This document shows positions 1-7,973 of a DNA stretch of 29,615 nucleotides, in pieces. Position 1 is the stretch's first letter. Each line of letters begins with the position of its first letter. A model generated the notes under the pieces. That model saw only the letters and a program-made list of their open reading frames with translations, was not told the origin of the DNA and ran no database searches. Source of the DNA: Clostridiales bacterium UBA1770 (GTDB lineage: Bacteria > Bacillota > Clostridia > Oscillospirales > CAG-272); assembly GCA_002315325.1 (NCBI GenBank), contig DCGU01000067.1:1-29615 (forward strand). Reading direction: 5' to 3'. Both the position numbers and the translations under genes were made by a program.

Positions 1-894
1 TTCGGCGCCGAATTGCTTGCCATTGCCAAGGCGCACCGCGTTGCCTACGTGTTTGAAGCGGCCGTCGGCGGCGGCATTCCGATTATCCGCCCCCTGACCC
101 GTGACCTGTGCGCCAACAATATTCTGTCCGTATGCGGTATTCTCAACGGGACGACCAACTATATTTTGACCCAAATGAAGGAAAACGGTACGAGCTTTGC
201 CGATGCGCTGGCACAGGCACAAAAACTCGGCTATGCCGAGGCCAATCCGACGGCCGACGTCGAAGGCCTGGACGCCGCACGCAAAATTTGCATTTTGTGC
301 GCGCTCGCCTTTGACACCGTTATTCCCGTGGATAAAGTGTACGCCGAGGGCATCACCAAAATCAACGATACGGATACCAAAATCGCGTCATTGTTCGGAT
401 ACGCCGTCAAATTGATCGGCTATACCGCCAAACAGGACGGCAAAATCGTTTGTATGGTCAGCCCGCGTTTGGTACCTGCCGCCTCCACGCTGTACGGCGT
501 GAGCGACGTCTTCAACGCCGTAGCCGTCAACTGCGATATGCTGGGTACCGCCACGTTCTGCGGCCGCGGTGCCGGCAAACTGCCGACAGCCTCTGCCGTT
601 GCCGGTGACGTCATTGACTGTATCGAACATCCGGACGGTATGCGTTTGCCCGTATGGCGCGCTGCCGATGAAAATGACGTGCTGCCCATGGATGCCTACG
701 TATGCCGCCGCTGCTTTGCCTTCGCCGGTGATATGAACATCGTAAAGCTGCTGCCCGCCGCCCTGCAGAACGGGCAGGCATATGCCGCCGACGGCATCGT
801 TGCCGTTTTCGTTGACGGCTTGACCGAAGCGCAGGCAAAAGACGTGATTGCATCCTGCCCCCTGCCCTGCATTTCCGCCCTGCGGGTACTGTAA
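1..894 (+). CDS. hom: Homoserine dehydrogenase, 3' part (5' end outside window)
   Basis: NAD(P)H-dependent reduction of aspartate semialdehyde to homoserine, the branch point towards threonine and methionine. The frame is open from base 1, so the N-terminal nucleotide-binding fold is missing; 297 residues remain. Visible are FEAAVGGGIPIIRPL, the segment reading NGTTNYILTQM, and at nt 217-285 a full match to the homoserine dehydrogenase family signature (A-x3-G-[Y]-A-x2-NP-x2-D-V-x-G-x-D-x3-K) ending in the conserved lysine. The catalytic domain runs to about nt 630. The remaining ~80 residues contain a segment (YVCRRCFAFAGDMNIVKLLP onward) where family members usually carry an ACT domain for threonine feedback. 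Here it is short and poorly ACT-like. The stop lies 13 nt before the next gene, so the two are probably co-transcribed. Confidence 0.95.
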   Translation, partial: FGAELLAIAKAHRVAYVFEAAVGGGIPIIRPLTRDLCANNILSVCGILNGTTNYILTQMKENGTSFADALAQAQKLGYAEANPTADVEGLDAARKICILCALAFDTVIPVDKVYAEGITKINDTDTKIASLFGYAVKLIGYTAKQDGKIVCMVSPRLVPAASTLYGVSDVFNAVAVNCDMLGTATFCGRGAGKLPTASAVAGDVIDCIEHPDGMRLPVWRAADENDVLPMDAYVCRRCFAFAGDMNIVKLLPAALQNGQAYAADGIVAVFVDGLTEAQAKDVIASCPLPCISALRVL

Positions 895-907
895 AGAGCC
901 GCCGCTT

Positions 908-1603
908 ATGTCAAGAACCGTTTACGGCGACAGTCTGCGCCAAAATAAACTGCCCTCTTTTTCCCACGGCGCCGCCTATACGATTATCGGCACGATTATC
1001 GTCGTGCTGCTGACGTTGTTGTCCGTCCTGCTGATGGGCCTTGTCAGCACGTGGTGCATCAGCCTCTTTTCAAACGGACAGCCGGCACTGTCATTACTGC
1101 TGCGGTTCACGCCCTGCGTAACCGTCAACTTTATCGCCCTGGAATGTATTTTCGTTTTGTGGGATAAAAAAGCCCCCAAACGCAACCGCATCGTCCTGCT
1201 TGTCGCCGTCATCCTGCTGGTCGGCAGTATACTGGTTTGCGCCACCGACGTCATGATTTGCCGTGACGACGGCCTGCACCGCATCGTGCTCGGCAAAGAA
1301 ACCAAAACCTACGCTTGGTCCGACGTCACGTCGGCCACCATCGGCGGGGGCGATACGGGACTGACCATGACGCTGCGCTTCCCGGGCAGTAAAAGCGTGT
1401 CCCTGACGGGGAATTCCACCGCCGTCAACAAGTCCTTTGACGACCGGTTCGGCACCGTTTTGGGCTATGCCGCATACGTCCGCACAACCTTGGAAAAGCA
1501 AGGCACCTTCGTCACCGTTACCGTCACCGAAAAAACGCTGGAACAGTATCGGGGGACCGACGACTGGGAAAATGCCTGCATCTTGGCCGGCAAAACCGAA
1601 TAG
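908..1603 (+). CDS. Small membrane protein with a C-terminal PH-like (bPH) region
   Basis: Unrecognised at the family level; 231 residues. Three hydrophobic segments are visible at about residues 21-50, 63-85 and 93-115, followed by a soluble C-terminal part of ~115 residues. That part starts CRDDGLHRIVLGKETKTYAW-SDV and alternates beta-like stretches (TMTLRFPG, SVSLTG) before a final helix. A membrane stem followed by a 'tyaWsdV' beta-rich domain resembles bacterial PH-domain membrane proteins (YcxB/YdbS-like); this is inference from pattern only. The ATG at 908 was chosen because it directly precedes the first membrane segment and follows hom by 13 nt. The Shine-Dalgarno is weak, suggesting coupling to hom. 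The in-frame ATG at 848 lies inside hom and is less likely. Confidence 0.75.
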   Translation: MSRTVYGDSLRQNKLPSFSHGAAYTIIGTIIVVLLTLLSVLLMGLVSTWCISLFSNGQPALSLLLRFTPCVTVNFIALECIFVLWDKKAPKRNRIVLLVAVILLVGSILVCATDVMICRDDGLHRIVLGKETKTYAWSDVTSATIGGGDTGLTMTLRFPGSKSVSLTGNSTAVNKSFDDRFGTVLGYAAYVRTTLEKQGTFVTVTVTEKTLEQYRGTDDWENACILAGKTE

Positions 1604-1669
1604 ATTAGCACACCCATCGTTTGCAATAATTGAAATTGTGAACAAATTGTAAACAAATTGTTTTTTTGC

Positions 1670-1697
1670 TTGCTTTTTCTAAAAAAGTGAGTACAAT
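1670..1697 (+). promoter_or_regulatory. Promoter of groES-groEL
   Basis: TTGCTT at 1670-1675 and TACAAT at 1692-1697 with a 16-bp spacer fit a sigma-A promoter. The region upstream (1621-1669) is very A/T-rich, with two direct copies of AACAAATTGT (1641-1650 and 1652-1661), and could act as an UP-like element. The operator begins 12 nt after the -10 box, overlapping the expected transcription start. Confidence 0.7.
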
Positions 1698-1709
1698 AAT
1701 ACCCGAAAG

Positions 1710-1736
1710 TTAGCACTCAAGCAAAATGAGTGCCAA
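1710..1736 (+). promoter_or_regulatory. CIRCE operator (HrcA binding site)
   Basis: TTAGCACTC, nine spacer bases, then GAGTGCCAA. This matches the CIRCE consensus (TTAGCACTC-N9-GAGTGCTAA) with one mismatch in the right arm. It sits between the -10 box and the groES Shine-Dalgarno, the classic position for repression by HrcA, which is released on heat or misfolded-protein stress when GroEL is occupied. No hrcA gene is in this window. Confidence 0.95.
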
Positions 1737-1769
1737 AAATACATCGCCTCGATGGCAAGGAGAATTCAT

Positions 1770-2057
1770 ATGAAACTGAAACCGCTTGCAGACCGTGTGG
1801 TCGTTAAAACGTTAGAGTCCGAAGAGAAAACCAAGTCCGGCATTATCCTGACTGCCGCTGCCCAGGAAAAGCCCCAGGTAGCCGAAGTCGTTGCCGTTGG
1901 TCCCGGCGGATTGGTAGACGGCAAAGAAGTAAAAATGATTGTTAAACCCGGTGATAAAGTCATCACCAGCAAATATTCCGGCACGGAAGTCAAGGCAGAC
2001 GGTGTTGAATACAACATCGTTCGCCAGAGTGACATTCTGGCCATTGTTGAAGACTGA
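1770..2057 (+). CDS. groES: Co-chaperonin GroES
   Basis: Ten-kilodalton lid of the GroEL folding chamber in the cytoplasm; 95 residues, normal for the family. The N terminus MKLKPLADRVVVK and the mobile-loop region (EEKTKSGIILTAAAQEKPQ) followed by VVAVGPGG are typical, as is the C-terminal DILAIVED. The ATG at 1770 is chosen over an upstream in-frame start at 1752 because AAGGAG lies at 1757-1762 and family members begin here. groEL follows after 14 nt. Expression is expected to be controlled by the CIRCE operator upstream. Confidence 0.98.
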   Translation: MKLKPLADRVVVKTLESEEKTKSGIILTAAAQEKPQVAEVVAVGPGGLVDGKEVKMIVKPGDKVITSKYSGTEVKADGVEYNIVRQSDILAIVED

Positions 2058-2071
2058 GGAGGATACTAATC

Positions 2072-3706
2072 ATGGCAAAAGAGATTCTGTACGGCATTGA
2101 TGCCCGCAACGCCCTGATGCGCGGTGTGGACAAACTGGCCGATACCGTTAAAATTACGCTGGGTCCGAAGGGCCGCAACGTTGTTCTGGACAAAAAGTAC
2201 GGTTCTCCCCTGATTACCAACGACGGTGTTACCATCGCCAAGGAAATCGAACTGGAGAACGAAGCTGAAAATATGGGTGCGCAGCTTGTTAAAGAAGTTG
2301 CCATCAAGACCAATGACGCTGCCGGCGACGGCACGACCACCGCAACCGTCCTGGCACAGGCACTGGTTCGCGAGGGTATGAAGAACGTCACTGCAGGCGC
2401 TAACCCCATGGTTCTGCGCAAGGGTATGAAGAAGGCCGTTGACTGTGCCATCAAAGCACTGATTGCCAACTCCAAGCCCGTGAACGGCACCGAGGATATC
2501 GCACGCGTCGGCACCATTTCCGCCGGCGACGAAGTTATCGGTCAGCTGATTGCAGACGCTATGGAAAAGGTTACCGCCGACGGCGTTATCACCGTGGAGG
2601 AATCCAAGTCCGCCGACACCTATTCCGAGGTTGTCGAGGGTATGCAGTTCGACCGCGGCTACCTGTCCCCCTATATGGCAACCGACATGGACAAGATGGA
2701 AGCTGTTTTGGACGACGCCCTCTTGCTCATTACCGATAAAAAGATTTCCAACGTGCAGGACATCCTGCCCCTGCTCGAGCAGGTTGTACAGGCCGGCTCC
2801 AAGCTGTTGATCGTTGCCGAGGACGTGGAAGGCGAAGCCCTGACCACCCTCGTACTGAACAAACTGCGCGGCACGTTCGTATGCGTTGCTGTTAAGGCAC
2901 CCGGGTTCGGCGACCGCCGCAAGGAAATGCTGCAGGACATCGCCATTTTGACCGGCGGTGAGGTCATCTCCTCCGAACTCGGTTTGGAACTGAAGGACTG
3001 CACCATGGCACAGCTCGGCCACGCCCGTCAGGTCAAGGTCAACAAGGACAACACGATTATCGTCGGCGGTGCCGGTGATAAAGACGCCATCAAGGCGCGT
3101 GTTTCCCAGATTCGCAACGCTATCGAGACGACCACGTCCGATTTCGACCGTGAAAAACTGCAGGAACGCCTGGCAAAACTTGCCGGCGGTGTTGCCGTCA
3201 TCAAGGTCGGTGCCGCAACCGAATCCGAAATGAAGGAAAAGAAACTGCGCATCGAAGACGCGCTGAACGCAACCCGCGCTGCCGTTGAAGAAGGCATCGT
3301 TGCCGGCGGCGGTACGTCCTTCCTGAACGTTATCCCCGAAGTTGCCAAACTCGTTTCCAAGCTGGAAGGCGACGAAAAGACCGGTGTACAGATCGTGCTC
3401 AAAGCACTGGAAGAGCCGGTTCGTCAGATCGCCCTCAATGCAGGCTTCGACGGCGGTGTCGTAGTCAACAAGATTATGACTGCCAAGAAAGTCGGCTACG
3501 GCTTTGACGCTTACAACGAAACCTACGGCGATATGATTGCCAACGGTATCGTTGACCCCACCAAGGTTTCCCGTTTTGCCCTGCAGAACGCCGCTTCCAT
3601 CGCCAGCGTTATCCTGACGACGGAATCCGTTGTTGCCGACAAGAAGGAACCCGCGCCCGCAGCTCCTGCCGGACAGGATATGGGCGGCATGGGCGGCATG
3701 TACTAA
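2072..3706 (+). CDS. groEL: Chaperonin GroEL (Hsp60)
   Basis: ATP-driven tetradecameric folding chamber; 544 residues, standard length. Visible family blocks are TLGPKGRNVVLDKKYG, the nucleotide-binding GDGTTTATVLAQAL, the apical-domain run CVAVKAPGFGDRRKEMLQDI, EEGIVAGGGTSFLNV in the equatorial domain, and a short GGMGGMY tail. Shine-Dalgarno GAGGAG lies at 2056-2061, overlapping the groES stop. It is the last gene of the groE unit; hairpins with T-runs follow from 3766. Confidence 0.99.
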   Translation: MAKEILYGIDARNALMRGVDKLADTVKITLGPKGRNVVLDKKYGSPLITNDGVTIAKEIELENEAENMGAQLVKEVAIKTNDAAGDGTTTATVLAQALVREGMKNVTAGANPMVLRKGMKKAVDCAIKALIANSKPVNGTEDIARVGTISAGDEVIGQLIADAMEKVTADGVITVEESKSADTYSEVVEGMQFDRGYLSPYMATDMDKMEAVLDDALLLITDKKISNVQDILPLLEQVVQAGSKLLIVAEDVEGEALTTLVLNKLRGTFVCVAVKAPGFGDRRKEMLQDIAILTGGEVISSELGLELKDCTMAQLGHARQVKVNKDNTIIVGGAGDKDAIKARVSQIRNAIETTTSDFDREKLQERLAKLAGGVAVIKVGAATESEMKEKKLRIEDALNATRAAVEEGIVAGGGTSFLNVIPEVAKLVSKLEGDEKTGVQIVLKALEEPVRQIALNAGFDGGVVVNKIMTAKKVGYGFDAYNETYGDMIANGIVDPTKVSRFALQNAASIASVILTTESVVADKKEPAPAAPAGQDMGGMGGMY

Positions 3707-3765
3707 TCCGTGCTTGCATAAACGACACAGAACAAAAAACGATAAATAGATATTTATATCTGTCG

Positions 3766-3834
3766 AAAGCGATTATGACGTTTGGTCGGAATCCCCCACG
3801 GGGGATTCCCCCATTCGTTGTAATCGCTTTTCTA
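3766..3834 (+). terminator. Two-tier hairpin, probable groEL terminator
   Basis: Outer stem AAAGCGATTA (3766-3775) pairs with TAATCGCTTT (3821-3830). Inside it GGAATCCCC (from 3788) pairs with GGGGATTCC (3801-3809). A short T-rich tail follows the outer stem. It is the first strong structure after the groEL stop. Confidence 0.5.
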
Positions 3835-3846
3835 TCGCCGTTTTCA

Positions 3847-3892
3847 GGAACCCCCACAACTCACTGTGTTCGTTGCGGGGAACCCCTTTTTT
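3847..3892 (+). terminator. Intrinsic terminator candidate
   Basis: CCCC (3851-3854) and CAAC (3857-3860) pair with GTTG (3872-3875) and GGGG (3877-3880). Six T follow at 3887-3892. It may back up the terminator just upstream. Confidence 0.45.
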
Positions 3893-3928
3893 AACCCTCG
3901 CAGTACCGGGGTACAGCTATCGGGTTAA
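3891..3928. repeat. Inverted repeat (hairpin) in post-groEL region
   Basis: TTAACCC (3891-3897) pairs with GGGTTAA (3922-3928). A smaller GTAC/GTAC pairing (3903-3906 with 3911-3914) lies inside. No T-run follows, so this is not an obvious terminator. Confidence 0.45.
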
Positions 3929-3978
3929 AGAACGACGATTCTGAGCCGTTTCTGCTGCGCCCGAGTATATATTGATAT

Positions 3979-4007
3979 GGATTGCCGCACGGCAATCCCC
4001 TGTTTTT
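3979..4007 (+). terminator. Intrinsic terminator candidate just upstream of the pheST promoter
   Basis: GGATTGCC (3979-3986), a four-base loop, GGCAATCC (3991-3998), then a short spacer and five T. It ends about 11 nt before the pheST -35 box and would insulate that promoter from read-through. Confidence 0.55.
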
Positions 4008-4017
4008 GACGATTCTC

Positions 4018-4046
4018 TTGACAAACCCTTCAATTTATGTTAATAT
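4018..4046 (+). promoter_or_regulatory. Promoter of the T-box-pheS-pheT unit
   Basis: Consensus TTGACA at 4018-4023, 17-bp spacer, TAATAT at 4041-4046. Transcription should start near 4053, a few bases before T-box stem I. Confidence 0.9.
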
Positions 4047-4052
4047 TAGGGT

Positions 4053-4300
4053 TGTTAAATGCGAAGATCGGAAATAAGTACCTGTCAGGGTCGCGCACAG
4101 AGAGAACGCCGCACGGTGGGAGGCGTTTCACGAACAGACAGCGAAATTCATTCCGGGAGCAGCGCGCTGAAGAAAACGAACCGTTTTTGGTAGGAGGCGA
4201 CGGGAGCGACCGTCATATCGCAGGACATTCATACGGATGCCCATGAGGTCCGCCGCGCGAGCGACGGATAAAGCGGAGTGGTAACACGTTTTTAGGACGT
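4053..4300 (+). promoter_or_regulatory. T-box riboswitch specific for tRNA-Phe
   Basis: The leader senses uncharged tRNA-Phe and allows read-through into pheST. Stem I: CGGAA (4069-4073) pairs with TTCCG (4151-4155) above a kink-turn-like GAAGAT/GGAGCA internal loop. The AGTA motif (4077-4080) faces CGAA plus the specifier codon TTC (4147-4149, Phe). CTGTC (4082-4086) pairs with GACAG (4137-4141). The distal arm has an AGAGAG bulge and AACGCC/GGCGTT (4105-4110 with 4122-4127) around a loop containing GGTG. Antiterminator: GGAG (4275-4278), the seven-base bulge TGGTAAC (4279-4285), ACG paired with CGT (4286-4288 with 4298-4300), then CCCC shared with the terminator. The first four bulge bases, TGGT, fit an ACCA tRNA end. 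The usual TGGNACC carries A instead of C at its sixth position. Confidence 0.92.
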
Positions 4301-4340
4301 CCCCGTTTTCGTGCAAACGAAAGCGCGGGGCTTTTTTCTT
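4301..4340 (+). terminator. T-box-regulated intrinsic terminator of pheST leader
   Basis: CCCCG (4301-4305) pairs with CGGGG (4326-4330). TTTCGT pairs with ACGAAA within it around a GCAA loop, and a T-rich tail follows. The CCCC run is the same one used by the antiterminator, so the two structures exclude each other, as expected for T-box control. Confidence 0.9.
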
Positions 4341-4438
4341 TTTCCGACAGCCAATACAGGAAAACGGAAAGACGCTTGAAAAGGCAGCCGCACCGAACCG
4401 TAACCGTAAACAATTGCGCATATGCGCGGGAGGTATAT

Positions 4439-5461
4439 ATGTTACAGAAAATTGAGGAATTGAGAGGTCAGATTCGTGACAGACTGACCGCCGTCAAGTC
4501 CAGTGACGAATTGAAAGAATTCTTCACCAAGTATCTGGGCAGCAAGGGTGCTGTTTCCGACCTGATGAAAGAACTCGGCAAATTGGACAAGAGTGAACGC
4601 CCCGCCGCCGGTAAGCTCATCAACGACTTTAAAAACGAGATGATGGAAGACTTCAAGCGCGTGGAGGCCGACGTGGCCAACCGTGAACGCGCCGCCAAGT
4701 ACGAGCGTGAAGCCGTTGACATCACGATGCCCGCCGAAATGCGGGAACCCGGTGCACTGCACCCCGTGACCATGGTATTCAACCAGCTGGCCGACATTTT
4801 TGCCGGCATGGGCTTTACCGTGTACGAGGGCACCGAAATCGAGGACGATTACCACAACTTTACAGCCCTGAACACGCCCCAGGACCATCCGGCGCGCGAC
4901 AAGCAGGATACCTTCTACATCACGGAAGACCTGCTGCTGCGTACCCAGACCTCCGGCGGTCAGATTCACTGCATGGAGACCATGGAGCCGCCCTTCAAGG
5001 TAATTATGCCGGGCCGCGTGTTCCGTTGCGACGACGACGCCACGCACTCCCCCATGTTCCACCAGATGGAAGGTTTCGTGATTGATAAGAACGTGTCCCT
5101 GTCCGATTTGCACGGACTGTTGGACAAGCTGGCCAAGGCCATGTTCTCCCCCGACACCAAGACGCGTTTCCGTCCCTCCTTCTTCCCCTTCACCGAGCCC
5201 TCGGTTGAGGTGGATATTTCCTGTTGCGAATGCGGCGGCAAGGGATGCCGTTTGTGCAAAGGCACCGGCTGGATTGAAATTTTAGGTGCCGGCGTCGTTA
5301 ACCGCAACGTCATCCGCAACTGCGGCTTGGATCCCGACGAATGGACGGGTCTGGCCTTCGGTGCGGGTCTGGACCGTATCGCTATGCTTAAATACGGTGT
5401 CAACAACATTCACATTCTGTTCGACGGTGACAAACGCGCGCTCGAACAGTTCAGAAAGTGA
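4439..5461 (+). CDS. pheS: Phenylalanine-tRNA ligase alpha subunit
   Basis: Catalytic subunit of the (alpha-beta)2 enzyme that charges tRNA-Phe; 340 residues, typical of the bacterial form. N-terminal coiled coil (residues ~1-90) begins MLQKIEELRGQI. Class II motifs follow: LHPVTMVFNQ (motif 1 area, ~108-117), FRCDDDATHSPMFHQMEG (motif 2, 195-212) and FGAGLDRIAMLKYG (motif 3, 307-320). Residues 262-278 (CCECGGKGCRLCKGTGW) hold a cysteine cluster seen in many clostridial PheS and possibly binding zinc. The ATG at 4439 has GGGAGG at 4428-4433; a longer in-frame start at 4376 would lie in the leader. pheT follows after 10 nt. Confidence 0.98.
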   Translation: MLQKIEELRGQIRDRLTAVKSSDELKEFFTKYLGSKGAVSDLMKELGKLDKSERPAAGKLINDFKNEMMEDFKRVEADVANRERAAKYEREAVDITMPAEMREPGALHPVTMVFNQLADIFAGMGFTVYEGTEIEDDYHNFTALNTPQDHPARDKQDTFYITEDLLLRTQTSGGQIHCMETMEPPFKVIMPGRVFRCDDDATHSPMFHQMEGFVIDKNVSLSDLHGLLDKLAKAMFSPDTKTRFRPSFFPFTEPSVEVDISCCECGGKGCRLCKGTGWIEILGAGVVNRNVIRNCGLDPDEWTGLAFGAGLDRIAMLKYGVNNIHILFDGDKRALEQFRK

Positions 5462-5471
5462 GGCGGCCATT

Positions 5472-7877
5472 ATGTTATTACCCATCAGTTGGCTTCGTGA
5501 AATGGTCGACCTGAACGGGATCGACAATTCTGCCATTGAAGATAAACTCTTTTCCTGCGGCCTGGAAGTCGAGGAGAAAAAGACGTTCAACCCGGAAGTA
5601 TCCGGCGTTTACGTCGGCAAAGTGCTGACCATCGAACGTCATCCCGATTCCGACCACATGTTCATCACGCAGGTGGACTGCGGTGAAAAAGGCACGTTCC
5701 AAATCGTCACGGGCGCACAGAACGTGCACGCCGGCGACGTTGTCCCCGCGGCACTGGACGGTGCCCGCGTCATTGACCGTCACGACGCCAAGGTTGTGAC
5801 CATCAAGAACGGCAAGCTGCGCGGCGTACCCTCCAACGGCATGTTGTGCTCCGGTGAAGAACTGGGTATTGATGCCGGCTGGATGGACGGCGGCGACGTG
5901 GACGGCATCCTGATGCTGGACAAAAACGCCGTTCCCGGTACCGACGTGCGCGAAGTACTCGGTTTCAACGATGAAATTTGGGACATTTCCATCACGGCAA
6001 ACCTGCCCCACTGCCAGTCGGTATTCGGCATTGCCCGTGAGATTGCCGCACAATTTGACCGCACGCTGCACGCCCCCGACGTTTCCTTCACGGCTTCGTC
6101 TGAGAAGGACAGCAGCATCGGTGTCACCGTCAATGCGCCCGACCTCTGCCCGCGTTACATCGCGCACCAGGTTAAGAACGTTAAGATATTCCCCTCCCCC
6201 GAAAAGATTCGCCGTCGCCTGATTCTGTGCGACCACAACCCGATCAACAATATCGTGGATATCACCAATTACATTTTGGTGGAACTCGGTCAGCCCATGC
6301 ACGCTTTCGATATGAGCACCGTGGGCGGCAGACAGATTATCGTGCGCCGCGCCGGCGATGGTGAACCCCTGACGACGCTGGACGGCACTGACCTGAAGCT
6401 CACGCCGAACAATCTGGTCATCTGCGACGCTGAAAAGCCTGTTGCACTGGCCGGTATCATGGGCGGTTTGAACAGCGAAATCCGCGAAGACACCAACGAA
6501 GTGTTGTTCGAGGCCGCCAAATTTATGCGTGAAAACGTCCGCAAATCCTCACGCGCACTGGGTGTCAACTCCGAATCCTCCCATCGTTTTGAGAAGGGTG
6601 TGGACGAATACACCACCGAGATGGCCATGCGCCGCGCCCTGCACCTGATTGAAGAACTCGGTGCCGGCACCGTGACTGCCACGCACCTTGACGTTTGCGC
6701 CGATCCCGATAAAAAGAATGCGCCCATTGAGACGACGTTTGACAAAATCAACGGCGTACTGGGTATCGAAGTTCCCCACGACGTTATCGTTGAAATTCTC
6801 AAACGACAGAATTACGAAATCAAGGTAGACGGCGGCAAAATCGCCGCAACCGCGCCTGCTTATCGTGAAGACGTGGAAAGCTTCCCGGATTTGGCCGAGG
6901 ACGTTATTAAGGTATACGGTTACGACCACATCCAGCCTAAACTCTTGGAAGGCCTGGCCATCACGGCCGGCGGACTCAACCGCGACCAAAAGATGGCACT
7001 GAAGTGCAAACAGGCACTGGCCATGCAGGGCTTCTTCGAACTGATTAACTACTCTTTCTATTCGGAAGCCGAACTGAATATGCTGGATTTGCCCGAAGAT
7101 GCGCCCGAGCGCCGTTTCGTCCGCATTTCCAACCCCATCAGTGAAAATTATTCCATTATGCGCACCATCGTACTGCCCTCCGTTTTGGAAACGGTTGCCC
7201 GCAACCAGAAGAAAGGCAACGATGCCGCCCGCTTCTTCGAACTGGCCAACGTCTTTATTCCCGGTGCAAATGCGAACGATAAGCCGACGGAAACACGCCG
7301 CCTGTCCTTCGCCCTATACGGTGCCGGTGAATCCTTCTTCACGGCCAAGGGTGCCGTGGAAGCCATCGGACGTGAATTCGGTTTGAACTTCACCGTGGAA
7401 CGCGAGACCCGTTCCTTCCTGCATCCCGGCGCTTCGGTTGCCGTGCTGCTGGACGGCAAAAAGGTCGGTTTCTTCGGTCAGTTGTCCTACGAGTCGGCCG
7501 ATAACTTTGAAATCACCGCCAACACTTTCGTCGGCGAACTGGATTACGATGCCATCGCCGGTTATTTTCCCGACATCATCAAGTACCGCGACGTTTCCAA
7601 GTTCCCCGAAGTCACCAGAGACCTGGCGCTGGTTGTGGAAGAAGAAAAGACATGCGGTGAAGTACAGTCTGCCATTCTGCAGGGCTGCAAATCCCTGGCC
7701 AAAGCCGAACTGTTTGACGTTTACCGCGGTGAACAGCTGGGTGCCGGTATGAAATCCATGGCATTCAAGCTGACCTTCGTCCCCACCGACAAGCCCTTCA
7801 CACCGGAGGACATTGACGGTTTTGTCAACAAGATCGTTACGTCGCTCGACCGCAGATTTGGCATTAAGATGAGATAA
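5472..7877 (+). CDS. pheT: Phenylalanine-tRNA ligase beta subunit
   Basis: Structural, tRNA-binding and editing subunit of PheRS; 801 residues, normal size. Order of parts: N-terminal MLLPISWLREMVDLNG, EMAP-like tRNA-binding domain (~40-155, with HPDSDHMFITQVDCG and VTGAQNV), B3/4 editing domain (~210-380), B5 domain (~405-475), a catalytic-like core (~490-690), and a C-terminal anticodon-binding ferredoxin-fold domain (~710-801, KFPEVTRDLALVVEEE). The ATG at 5472 follows a GAGGCGG-type ribosome site. The in-frame extension back to 5286 overlaps pheS and is rejected. Co-regulated with pheS by the T-box. Confidence 0.98.
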   Translation: MLLPISWLREMVDLNGIDNSAIEDKLFSCGLEVEEKKTFNPEVSGVYVGKVLTIERHPDSDHMFITQVDCGEKGTFQIVTGAQNVHAGDVVPAALDGARVIDRHDAKVVTIKNGKLRGVPSNGMLCSGEELGIDAGWMDGGDVDGILMLDKNAVPGTDVREVLGFNDEIWDISITANLPHCQSVFGIAREIAAQFDRTLHAPDVSFTASSEKDSSIGVTVNAPDLCPRYIAHQVKNVKIFPSPEKIRRRLILCDHNPINNIVDITNYILVELGQPMHAFDMSTVGGRQIIVRRAGDGEPLTTLDGTDLKLTPNNLVICDAEKPVALAGIMGGLNSEIREDTNEVLFEAAKFMRENVRKSSRALGVNSESSHRFEKGVDEYTTEMAMRRALHLIEELGAGTVTATHLDVCADPDKKNAPIETTFDKINGVLGIEVPHDVIVEILKRQNYEIKVDGGKIAATAPAYREDVESFPDLAEDVIKVYGYDHIQPKLLEGLAITAGGLNRDQKMALKCKQALAMQGFFELINYSFYSEAELNMLDLPEDAPERRFVRISNPISENYSIMRTIVLPSVLETVARNQKKGNDAARFFELANVFIPGANANDKPTETRRLSFALYGAGESFFTAKGAVEAIGREFGLNFTVERETRSFLHPGASVAVLLDGKKVGFFGQLSYESADNFEITANTFVGELDYDAIAGYFPDIIKYRDVSKFPEVTRDLALVVEEEKTCGEVQSAILQGCKSLAKAELFDVYRGEQLGAGMKSMAFKLTFVPTDKPFTPEDIDGFVNKIVTSLDRRFGIKMR

Positions 7878-7908
7878 TTGTGCTCCAATCGGAGCATATC
7901 GTTCCCGC

Positions 7909-7946
7909 AAGGGGCGGGAAACAAAGGTTTTCCGCCCCTTTGATTT
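7909..7946 (+). terminator. Terminator of the pheST operon
   Basis: AAGGGGCGG (7909-7917) pairs with CCGCCCCTT (7932-7940), with an AAA/TTT extension inside. The tail TTTGATTT is only moderately T-rich. A smaller hairpin, TGCTCC/GGAGCA (7881-7896), lies just before it. Confidence 0.65.
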
Positions 7947-7973
7947 ACAGGGGACACAGAACCGTTGGTTTCA

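Larger units (their letters stand above)
3707..4017. other. ORF-free, hairpin-rich intergenic region after groEL
   Basis: About 310 nt with no credible coding sequence. It carries four separate inverted-repeat elements: 3766-3830 (two-tier hairpin), 3847-3886 followed by six T, 3891-3928 (TTAACCC/GGGTTAA enclosing GTAC/GTAC), and 3979-3998 followed by a T-run. At least two look like intrinsic terminators. The density exceeds what ending one operon needs, so a structured small RNA or a repeated extragenic element is possible. Confidence 0.6.

Noticed and set aside
2066..3022. Long open frame (318 codons) on the minus strand opposite groEL
   Set aside because: It is antisense to an unmistakable groEL, lacks a ribosome site and resembles no protein; the codon bias of the sense gene keeps the opposite frame open.
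4037..4246. Short plus-strand frame of 69 codons after the pheST promoter
   Set aside because: It lies wholly within the T-box leader, whose structure explains the sequence.
5478..6302. Minus-strand frame of 274 codons opposite pheT
   Set aside because: Shadow of pheT, which is continuous and fully conserved here.
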